Positions 1-5,158 of a stretch of 5,158 nucleotides of DNA are shown here, piece after piece (the stretch's first letter is position 1; every line of letters begins with the position of its first letter). The stretch is taken from positions 1-5,158 of the forward strand of contig JAJXTA010000286.1 in assembly GCA_021784265.1 (NCBI GenBank), written 5' to 3'. The notes beneath the pieces were generated by a model that made no database searches, was not told the DNA's origin, and was given only the letters and a program-made list of their open reading frames with translations. Source of the DNA: a bacterium. Its GTDB lineage: Bacteria; Verrucomicrobiota; Verrucomicrobiia; Limisphaerales; J093. The translations under genes and the position numbers were made by a program.

Positions 1-1194
1 CGCCCCGATCGTCAGGTTGTTCGCGTTCGAGGTCCCGGGCGACAGTTGGAAGTTCTTGCTGAAGGTCGCCCCACCGTCCCGGCTGACCGCGCCGTACACC
101 TGCGTGTTCACGTTGTTGCCGCCGTTGCGGCAATCATACCAGGCGATGGCGATGTTTCCGTTAGGGCTCGCCTGATCCACCGCGATGCTCGGCAGAAACT
201 GGCTCAGAGTCCCGCTATCATCGTTCACCTTTAGCGGCGTTGACCACGAGGTCAGATTCTGGTCGCTCCTCAGGAAGTATACGTTCAGATCGTTCGTCGA
301 GCCACCCGTTGGGTAATCACTATAAACCACATACAACCGGCCATAATTCGGGCTCGCCGAGTTACGATCCGCCGCCAAGTAGGCCGCGGACAGGAGCAGT
401 CTTCCCGGTGACGCAGGTATGACCTGGTACGAGAAGTTATTTGTCACTATATAGGTCAGATTGCCCCACTGGGGGTTAATAAGCCCATTTGGATTTGAGA
501 CCATCGCAACCACGCTGTTCGTCGCTGTGTACTGTACAAATGACAGATAAGCATCCGTGCCTCCACGAACGGCCAGACTGGCATCGCTGCAGCCCAACGA
601 CCCGGAGATTTGTTGGCGGCCGTCAATATAGGTGCCAACCGAGCCAAGAGCGTAGGAGTTCGCTCCCATGACCGCCACGAGGTCGACGCCGTTGGTGTCG
701 ATGTTGTCTCGCCAAGCCATCCAGACCGCCTGGTCGTAGCTCAGGTAGCCAGGCCCCGTGGTCAGCCGTGGCAGATCCACGCCGTACGGATTGTTGTAGT
801 TCGTGATGACGGCGAAGACTGGGGACGTTGTTGCGTTGGTGGTGTACGCGAGCACAATATTGGTGATCCAGCCATACGCATTGGTGTTGTTCCACGCCCC
901 GAGGTAGCAGAGGAAGAGATTGCCGTAGGTGTCGAACGCCGCAGAGGGGTCGCAGCATGCGCCCGGCAGGTTGTCCGTGCCGCTCCCGGTGGCAATCAGG
1001 TTGGTGCTCCAAGTCGTGCCCTTGTCGTTGGAAACGGCGCAGAATAGGCCGGGTTGATAGCTCGTAACGGAGAATACCACGATGTTCGAGGGATTCACCG
1101 GGTTGATCGCAATGGCCGTCTCCGCCTGCATGTAGGACATGTGCGAGGCGTTTTGGGCGTTGCAATCCTGCGCGAAGCTGCCGTAGGTCGTCCC
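1..1194 (-). CDS. Sialidase-like (BNR/Asp-box) beta-propeller region of a large exported protein; partial, runs off the left edge
   Basis: The minus-strand frame is open for 398 codons from just after the TGA at 1195-1197 to the window edge, and it is the same frame as the 541-residue ORF upstream. The translation looks like a sialidase-superfamily propeller. It opens with an AETAIAINPVNPSNIVV stretch, then a perfect Asp-box (SNDKGTTW, 1009-1032), a degenerate one (SDQNLTSW, 244-267) and a third (SRDGGATF, 61-84). Asp-boxes are structural turns between propeller strands, so they indicate the fold and not an enzyme activity; no sialidase catalytic set can be assigned. The first ATG after the stop is at 1138-1140, but it has no purine-rich ribosome binding site, no signal peptide follows it, and protein-like sequence continues upstream of it (GTTYGSFAQDCNAQNASH). 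I therefore read this as the C-terminal part of the upstream gene, separated by a nonsense codon. An independent gene starting at 1140 is the alternative. Confidence 0.72.
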
Positions 1195-1197
1195 TCA
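1195..1197 (-). other. In-frame TGA splitting one long reading frame
   Basis: The plus strand reads tca here, so the minus strand reads TGA. Upstream, 541 codons are open from a start with a good ribosome binding site; downstream, 398 codons are open in the same frame to the window edge, and both sides look like exported-protein sequence. A single G-to-A change from TGG (Trp) would produce this TGA. The frame carries 18 TGG Trp codons by my count and no other TGA, so genome-wide reassignment of UGA to Trp is unlikely. A nonsense mutation, a sequencing error or a genuine gene end all remain possible. Confidence 0.6.
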
Positions 1198-2820
1198 ACC
1201 CCCGAAGCCGGTCAGCGAGTGGCACAGGCTCGCCGACGACAGGCTGACCGAGCCGCTGGGCATGTTGAGGTAGATGGCGGTGTTGGAATTCTCGAACTCG
1301 CTCCCGCTGACGGTGTCGTCGTCTTTCGCGCCGGAATTGTCGTCGAACTCGATTCCCTGCTGAGCCCACCGGATCCGGGCGTTATTGACATTGAGGCTCG
1401 TCCCGGGGTAGTAAATCCAGATGGCGTTGCGCGCCGCATAATAGGGCACGCTAGTCGTGATCCCGATGAGCTTGTCGCCGAAAGAATCGTCATCCTTCGA
1501 GCTGAAAACCGCCGGCGTCGAGCTGCTCGAAGGCCAATACAGCCCGTTCCCGTAAAAGAGAAAGTAGGCATTGGTATTGAACTTGACGCAGCAGTTTGCC
1601 TGGAACGTCGCCGTGCTGCTGACCGAGAAACTGTTGGTGATGTAGTACGTTGTGTTGGAACTGAAGGTGTACGAGCTGACGCTCCCACCCAGCCCCTGCC
1701 AGTCCAGCACGATGCCGCTAGACCGATAGGCGGCGTTGGCGGCTAAGAACGTCTTGGAGGCTTGCCGGGCCCCCACCGGCGTCGCGCTGGCCGAGGCGTT
1801 CTTTGTGCTAGCCTTAATAGGGTGTCTGAGCGCCGCAGTCCTCGGCCCAGCGGCGAGCTTGGCCACCAAGTCCGTATAGTCCACCTGCTCGATGAGCAGC
1901 CCGCCGGTGGGTTGCGGCACCCATTGCTTGCCAACGAAGAGCACACCCGGATCCGACGCGCTCGGCAAGCGCACCGCGGCGGCCTCGTTGGTGCTCACCG
2001 CCGCAGCCCCGTCGGCGCGAAACGCCGCGCCAGTGGGCAGCCAGAAATAACCGAAGTCGATGGTGTCGTCCAGCAGGTCCGGCGCCGCCATCGTGGCCCG
2101 GCGCAGCGGGTCAGTCTCCTGCTTCAGGACCCGTTGGCGGGTCGTGGGCACGATTGAGGTGTTAAAGAGCGTCCAGACCTGTAGCCGCGTCGTGGCGGAG
2201 GGGAGGCCGAACGCTTCCGGGGCCGGAAGGGCGGCCTCGCCGCTCAGCACGATGTCCTGCTCGAAAGCCCCTTTGGTGTAGGTGAACCGGACGTCGGCCT
2301 TGACCAGGTCGAAGGCGTCCGGATAAACCACGGTGTTCGGCGGGTACAAGACCCCGGTTGAGTCCTTGACCGTCGCGATGATGATATTGGTGCCGCTCGC
2401 CGCGTCAAAGTAGTGAAGTGACTGGACCGCGATGTGAAGGCGGTTGCCCGAGACGGTCTGAAGGTCGATCAGGCCACCGGGGGCGGTCGTGCTGGGGCTG
2501 AAGATGACCTTGGTCGGGCCGTGGGTGGCGACCGCGTTGTTCCCGGCCAGCTCGATCAGGTCTTGGGAATCGACGTACTGGCCGTTCTCCAGGTAGCAGA
2601 GACCGTCCCCGAGCTCGGTCCAGGCAGAGACTTTCTGGGTCGCCGCACCGGTGGTGGCATTGGTGGCAGCCGTCGTGGCCTGCCAGGAGCGCCAGAACGG
2701 ACCCCGCCCGGTCACGCTTGGGCTGCCGGATGATCCTGATTGCGCCACCGCTCCCGCCGAGGCAACCAAGGAGATGGCCGCCACGCTGAGGATTCGCACC
2801 GCGATTGAGGTTGGATTCAT
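1195..2820 (-). CDS. Exported beta-helix-type surface or secreted protein, 541 residues, N-terminal part of a larger interrupted gene
   Basis: Residues 1-26 form a Sec signal peptide: short n-region with Arg9, hydrophobic core about 10-22, and an AVA|Q cleavage site after residue 26. The product is therefore exported to the periplasm or outside the cell. Residues about 40-330 are an N-terminal domain with a TELGDGLCYLENGQYVDSQD segment (68-87) of a type I recall from large verrucomicrobial secreted proteins; its function is unknown to me. After an Ala/Ser-rich linker (about 330-365), residues 366-541 are rich in Ser, Thr, Asn and aromatic residues in short beta-strand periods. They include FSSKDDDSFGDK (439-450) and resemble a right-handed parallel beta-helix. 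The start at 2820 is well supported by AAGGAG seven bases upstream. The frame ends at TGA 1195-1197 immediately after LTGFGG, and the same frame then continues into a sialidase-like domain, so the natural product is probably much longer. No catalytic residues are evident; adhesion or glycan binding is only a guess. Confidence 0.82.
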   Translation of the reverse strand: MNPTSIAVRILSVAAISLVASAGAVAQSGSSGSPSVTGRGPFWRSWQATTAATNATTGAATQKVSAWTELGDGLCYLENGQYVDSQDLIELAGNNAVATHGPTKVIFSPSTTAPGGLIDLQTVSGNRLHIAVQSLHYFDAASGTNIIIATVKDSTGVLYPPNTVVYPDAFDLVKADVRFTYTKGAFEQDIVLSGEAALPAPEAFGLPSATTRLQVWTLFNTSIVPTTRQRVLKQETDPLRRATMAAPDLLDDTIDFGYFWLPTGAAFRADGAAAVSTNEAAAVRLPSASDPGVLFVGKQWVPQPTGGLLIEQVDYTDLVAKLAAGPRTAALRHPIKASTKNASASATPVGARQASKTFLAANAAYRSSGIVLDWQGLGGSVSSYTFSSNTTYYITNSFSVSSTATFQANCCVKFNTNAYFLFYGNGLYWPSSSSTPAVFSSKDDDSFGDKLIGITTSVPYYAARNAIWIYYPGTSLNVNNARIRWAQQGIEFDDNSGAKDDDTVSGSEFENSNTAIYLNMPSGSVSLSSASLCHSLTGFGG

Positions 2821-2827
2821 ATCAGCA

Positions 2828-2833
2828 CTCCTT
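2828..2833 (-). promoter_or_regulatory. Shine-Dalgarno site of the exported-protein gene
   Basis: On the minus strand this reads AAGGAG, a near-perfect anti-16S match, seven bases before the ATG at 2820-2818. It fixes the start of the 541-residue ORF, and the signal peptide follows at once. The pseudopilin gene on the other strand has no comparable site. Confidence 0.8.
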
Positions 2834-2977
2834 GACTGGTTTGTTTGTTCGGTTCGGTTATGGGCTGGCCCGGCGGCCCGGCCGCGACTTCGCCTCGAAC
2901 ACGGCTTGCGCCCGCGGGTCCGTTATCGAGTTGCCTGCCATACGCGCATACGTCTATCACGGGTTTGAGGTTTTGGA

Positions 2978-2997
2978 TATAGTCAAAACTGACTATA
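2978..2997. promoter_or_regulatory. Perfect inverted repeat, candidate operator
   Basis: Arms TATAGTCA and TGACTATA are exact reverse complements around a 4-base AAAC centre. The element sits in an AT-richer island of an otherwise GC-rich divergent intergenic region, about 158 bases from the exported-protein start and 324 bases from the pseudopilin start. No T-tract follows on either strand, so it does not look like an intrinsic terminator. The minus strand also contains TTGACT across the centre and right-hand side of the element, which could be a -35 box, but I find no convincing -10 at the usual spacing. A dimeric regulator binding site is the best guess. Confidence 0.4.
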
Positions 2998-3132
2998 CGC
3001 CCCGGGCCGCCTCAGGCTGCTTGGCGAGCCCCGCGCATTACCCATATCCTCCTCTCGCGGGCGCCGCCGGCATGCGTCACGGGACGTCGAGGCGATCGTC
3101 TTGGGCAAGACCAGCGCCCGGATCACGCCTTT

Positions 3133-3204
3133 GCTGGGAGCGCCGGCATCCCTGCCGGCTCCAGGCCCGACAGTGCGGCAGGGCGGACCCGAATGTCCAC
3201 GCTC
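3133..3204 (+). repeat. Hairpin repeat, copy 1 (REP-like, about 72 bp)
   Basis: This stretch matches 4261-4332 at 65 of 72 positions with no gap, and the first 38 bases are identical. Its core (3137-3162) folds into a hairpin: GCCGGC arms around ATCCCT, extended by outer GGAG/CTCC pairing with a two-base bulge. It lies in the divergent intergenic region, about 117 bases upstream of the pseudopilin. The right end is more degenerate than in copy 2. Short length, intergenic location, palindromic core and more than one copy fit a REP/BIME-like or MITE-like element. No transposase or RAYT gene is visible in this window. Confidence 0.75.
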
Positions 3205-3275
3205 GCGCCACGGCGAACGTGCGGGGCCGAATCACTTAAAATGCGCCCCCGGTGTGCCGCGGCGCCGGGATGGGC

Positions 3276-3303
3276 TTGCAATCCATCGGCCTTGGGCTAA
3301 GAT
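3276..3303 (+). promoter_or_regulatory. Weak sigma-70-like promoter candidate for the pseudopilin gene
   Basis: TTGCAA (3276-3281) and TAAGAT (3298-3303) are separated by 16 bases, each matching four of six consensus positions, and lie 18 bases before the ATG at 3322. The implied leader would be very short. Spacing is right but both boxes are weak, so this could be chance. Confidence 0.25.
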
Positions 3304-3321
3304 AACCCGATAATTGGCTGT

Positions 3322-4185
3322 ATGAGCAGGTATCAACAGGCCGACAGGTTCGGGTCCTCTGGCGCTTCGGCCAAGGCCACTGGTTTGGCGTGCCAGGCGC
3401 TGAGGGGCAAGCGCCACTGCGCCTTCACGCTGCTCGAGCTGTTGGTGGTGATCGCCATCATCGCGATTCTCGCCGCCCTGCTGTTGCCGGCCTTGGCGCG
3501 GAGCAAGGAGGAGGGCCGCCGCATCCGCTGCTTGAGCAACACCAAGCAATTCATTTACGCCTGGAGCATGTACGCCGACGACAACCACGAGCGGGTGCCG
3601 CCCAATGAGGCCAGCTCGATCGGCTTTCCCGAGGGCTACGCCTGGCTCGGGGGCATACTCCAGTTGGGTTGTGACAACTGGACCGACAACACCAACATGT
3701 TTTGGATCACTACCAGCCTGCTGACCCCCTATCTCAACAGCGTCTCCCGCGGCGTCTGGCGCTGCCCCTCCGACCATAGCACCGCCCGCTTCGGCTCGGT
3801 CCGGTTTGGCTTCCAGTCTTTCCCCCGGACGCGCAGCTACAGCATGGATGCCTGGGTCGGGGGCGACATGCGGCGCGACACGATGCCCGATCCGCCGGGC
3901 ACCTTTGTCTTCCTCGACCACCGGGAAGATGACATCCAATCCTGCGCCTTCATGGTGGACCCCACCAACGGCCCGGACTCCCTCATCAACATGCCCGCCA
4001 GCTACCATAACGGCGCGGGCAATTTTTCCTTCGCGGACGGTCACGCGGTGACCCACAAATGGCTGGACCCGCGCACCAAGCCGCCCATCTCCCCCTACAA
4101 CCTGGGCATCCCGTGGATGCCCTGGCCGCCGAACCCGGACCTGGCCTGGCTGCGGACGCACTCGATTCCCTGGTGGCCACGCTAG
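3322..4185 (+). CDS. Type II secretion/type IV pilin-like pseudopilin with H-X9-DG C-terminal motif
   Basis: This 287-residue protein has a class III (prepilin) signal: a basic leader ending KRHCA, then [16 protein letters not shown], with Phe35 as the expected first mature residue, Glu39 at +5 and a hydrophobic helix to about residue 57. A prepilin peptidase would cleave after Ala34. The -1 residue is Ala instead of the usual Gly, which I recall as common in verrucomicrobial members. After the helix comes a globular domain with VWRCPSD (145-151) and then H229[10 protein letters not shown]239-G240, an exact H-X9-DG motif. This architecture defines an abundant Verrucomicrobiota/Planctomycetota pseudopilin class, thought to be exported and assembled by a type II secretion or pilus-like machine; individual roles are mostly unknown. 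The C-terminus is Pro/Trp-rich ([10 protein letters not shown], then PWWPR). The 34-residue leader is long, and no Shine-Dalgarno site precedes the ATG, though there is no other ATG before the cleavage site. It stands alone, with no secretion machinery genes beside it, and ends in TAG. Confidence 0.92.
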   Translation: MSRYQQADRFGSSGASAKATGLACQALRGKRHCAFTLLELLVVIAIIAILAALLLPALARSKEEGRRIRCLSNTKQFIYAWSMYADDNHERVPPNEASSIGFPEGYAWLGGILQLGCDNWTDNTNMFWITTSLLTPYLNSVSRGVWRCPSDHSTARFGSVRFGFQSFPRTRSYSMDAWVGGDMRRDTMPDPPGTFVFLDHREDDIQSCAFMVDPTNGPDSLINMPASYHNGAGNFSFADGHAVTHKWLDPRTKPPISPYNLGIPWMPWPPNPDLAWLRTHSIPWWPR

Positions 4186-4260
4186 GCGGGTGCGCCGGAG
4201 AAGCTGGGGGCCACGTGAGGACAATCGGCGGGGCAGGACCGGTATGCCCGTCCCACGTTA

Positions 4261-4332
4261 GCTGGGAGCGCCGGCATCCCTGCCGGCTCCAGGCCCGATA
4301 GCGCGGCGGGACGGATCGGAATGTCCGCGCTC
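4261..4332 (+). repeat. Hairpin repeat, copy 2 (REP-like), with terminal inverted repeats
   Basis: This is the better-preserved copy, in the same orientation as 3133-3204 and 1128 bases further on. The core hairpin is at 4265-4290 (GCCGGC arms at 4270-4275 and 4282-4287). Extended two bases to 4334, the element is bounded by exact 8-bp inverted repeats: GGGAGCGC at 4264-4271 and GCGCTCCC at 4327-4334. An internal GGAC/GTCC pair gives a further small stem. It lies between the convergent ends of the pseudopilin and the regulator, where its hairpin could also halt transcription from either side, although no T-tract follows. I recall this hairpin type as common in verrucomicrobial intergenic DNA, unverified here. 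Confidence 0.78.
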
Positions 4333-4383
4333 CCGTCGCCGGCCGCAACCGCTCCGTCCGTTTCCGCACCGGCTCGAGGCACC

Positions 4384-5118
4384 CTACGGGCGCGGTCTCG
4401 GACTGGGATGGCGGGGCACAGGGCTGGGCAAGGGGAGCGCCCCTCCCCTCAGCGACTCCGCCACCGCGGCGAGGAGCTGCGCGATACTGTGGACCTGGAA
4501 TTTATCGCGGATATGCGCCAGGTGGTTGGCGACGGTACGCACACTCACCCCGAGCGAGGAGGCGATCTCCTTGTAGGCGGCCCCGCGGCGGAGCTCGTCC
4601 ACCACCTGCCACTCCCGCAGGGTCGGCACCGCCGGCGCACTGGCGGCTTCGCGTGGCCGACGCGCTCCCCGCCGCTCCGCCGGCGGCTCGAAAAGGCCGC
4701 AGTGCGAGTCAGACCCAGTGCGTATGGGAAGGCAGAGACATCGGGCAATGTCGGCCGGTGTCACTGGCTCGACGATCAAGCACGCCGCACCCAGGCGGAG
4801 CGCCCTCCGCGCGACCGCCGCTCCATCCGCGTCGGTAATGACCACAATGCGGCAGCGGGGCAGGACGTGCTGGAGCGAGCCCACACACGCCCACCCGATG
4901 CCGTGGTTGACGCGGGCATCAACGAAGATCACGTCCGGCCTGGAGGCCGGAAGGCGCCCGAGGGCTTCGCCGAGGTCGCCATAGGCGCGGATGCGTGGCT
5001 TCCCGCCCGCGCTCTGGATCAGACCCACGATTAACCGACACAACTCGCGGGCGCCGGACACCACCGCCACCCGCCCCACCGTACGACCTCTGTTCCCGCC
5101 ATTCATAGAGCGCTCCAT
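4384..5118 (-). CDS. LuxR/NarL-family transcriptional regulator with degenerate receiver domain
   Basis: The N-terminal part (about 15-130) follows a response-regulator receiver fold: VAVVS strand (17-21), VIFVDARV with Asp67 at the phospho-acceptor position, IVVITDAD with Thr95 at the conserved Thr/Ser, and LIVEPVTPADI where the invariant Lys should precede Pro118. That Lys is Glu117, and the acidic pair normally after the first strand is Ser21-Gly22. The domain is therefore probably not switched by ordinary aspartyl phosphorylation. After a basic, Ala-rich linker (about 145-163), residues 166-222 form a LuxR-type helix-turn-helix (LREWQVVDEL, then YKEIASSLGVSVRTVANHLAHI), so DNA binding is likely. 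The tail is Pro-rich. No histidine kinase is adjacent. ATG 5106 (Met5) may be the true start, since GGAG lies six bases before it, whereas ATG 5118 has no close site. The gene converges on the pseudopilin and ends in TAG. Its targets are unknown. Confidence 0.88.
   Translation of the reverse strand: MERSMNGGNRGRTVGRVAVVSGARELCRLIVGLIQSAGGKPRIRAYGDLGEALGRLPASRPDVIFVDARVNHGIGWACVGSLQHVLPRCRIVVITDADGAAVARRALRLGAACLIVEPVTPADIARCLCLPIRTGSDSHCGLFEPPAERRGARRPREAASAPAVPTLREWQVVDELRRGAAYKEIASSLGVSVRTVANHLAHIRDKFQVHSIAQLLAAVAESLRGGALPLPSPVPRHPSPRPRP
5113..5116 (-). promoter_or_regulatory. Possible Shine-Dalgarno favouring the Met5 start of the regulator
   Basis: The minus strand reads GGAG here, six bases before the ATG at 5106-5104. 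The longer start at 5118 overlaps this site and has only a GGGA-like stretch right beside it and a GAGGAG too far upstream. If Met5 is used, the protein has 240 residues and loses nothing of the receiver fold. Confidence 0.45.
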
Positions 5119-5158
5119 GTTCCCAAGCCGGAGGCCCTCGCTCCTCGCGCGCCCCCTC

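Larger units (their letters stand above)
2834..3321. other. Divergent intergenic region
   Basis: About 490 bases separate the minus-strand exported-protein gene from the plus-strand pseudopilin gene, so promoters for both should lie here. The part next to the exported-protein gene (about 2860-2930) is very GC-rich, with a short repeated ggcccggc motif. A local AT-richer island at about 2964-2997 contains a perfect inverted repeat. The far part holds repeat copy 1 (3133-3204) and a weak promoter-like pair just before the pseudopilin. Small open frames can be drawn through it, but none has a protein-like composition or a ribosome binding site, and I support no gene here. Confidence 0.6.

Noticed and set aside
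1195..1197. UGA as selenocysteine or as reassigned Trp
   Set aside because: The frame uses TGG for all other Trp codons by my reading, with no second TGA. No selenoprotein family or obvious SECIS-like stem is recognisable just after the codon, so neither explanation is favoured.
623..1369. 248-codon minus-strand frame spanning the TGA, considered as evidence for a frameshift
   Set aside because: Its product is Arg/His/Gln-rich and not protein-like. The true frame is the same on both sides of the TGA, so no frameshift is needed.
1054..1746. 230-codon plus-strand open frame (and another at 610-1047)
   Set aside because: Both lie antisense to the exported-protein frame, which has a signal peptide, ribosome binding site and Asp-boxes. 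The plus-strand products are Arg/Val-rich shadows.
3133..3240. Coding reading of the repeat (peptide WERRHPCRLQAR in both copies)
   Set aside because: The shared peptide comes from the DNA hairpin repeat itself, in intergenic DNA without start signals. It is a repeat, not a conserved protein.
3232..4224. 330-codon minus-strand open frame opposite the pseudopilin gene
   Set aside because: It is the antisense shadow of a clearly real GC-rich gene. Its translation is Gly/Arg/Ala/Val-rich with no recognisable domain, and it runs through intergenic DNA into the coding strand.
4265..4290. Intrinsic (Rho-independent) terminator between the convergent genes
   Set aside because: The hairpin is strong, but no T-run follows on either strand and the same hairpin occurs at 3137-3162 away from gene ends. 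I list it as a repeat, with termination only a possible side role.
4321..5034. 237-codon plus-strand open frame over the regulator
   Set aside because: The opposite strand encodes a clear LuxR-type helix-turn-helix. The plus-strand product is Arg/Pro/Gly-rich and begins inside the hairpin repeat.

Overview
The window is GC-rich bacterial chromosomal DNA, most likely from the phylum Verrucomicrobiota (Pedosphaera/Limisphaerales-like). Three things point there: a pseudopilin whose N-terminus and H-X9-DG C-terminal motif are typical of the large prepilin families of Verrucomicrobiota and Planctomycetota; a large secreted Ser/Thr/Asn-rich beta-helix protein of a style common in that phylum; and two copies of a short GC-rich hairpin repeat that I associate, from memory, with verrucomicrobial intergenic regions. 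The assignment is an inference from protein style, with no marker gene to confirm it.

Layout. Positions 1-2820 (minus strand) form one continuous reading frame for a very large exported protein: signal peptide, an N-terminal domain I cannot name, a parallel beta-helix-like segment, then a sialidase-type (BNR/Asp-box) beta-propeller that runs off the left edge. The frame is broken once, by an in-frame TGA at 1195-1197, giving a 541-residue upstream product and a downstream piece of at least 398 codons. Positions 2821-3321 are a divergent intergenic region with a strong ribosome binding site for the exported protein, a perfect 8-bp-arm inverted repeat (2978-2997) and repeat copy 1 (3133-3204). 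Positions 3322-4185 (plus strand) encode the H-X9-DG pseudopilin. Positions 4186-4383 lie between convergent genes and hold repeat copy 2 (4261-4332, with 8-bp terminal inverted repeats if extended to 4334). Positions 4384-5118 (minus strand) encode a LuxR/NarL-type regulator with a degenerate receiver domain.

How the genes relate. The exported protein and the pseudopilin are divergently transcribed and both concern the cell envelope or exterior. The regulator converges on the pseudopilin and is separated from it by the hairpin repeat. Nothing in the sequence shows that the three act in one pathway. I see no CRISPR array, tRNA, rRNA, transposase or recognisable defence system. The most interesting points are the single in-frame TGA in an otherwise intact giant ORF, the receiver domain lacking most phosphorylation residues, and the paired hairpin repeats that flank the pseudopilin gene.
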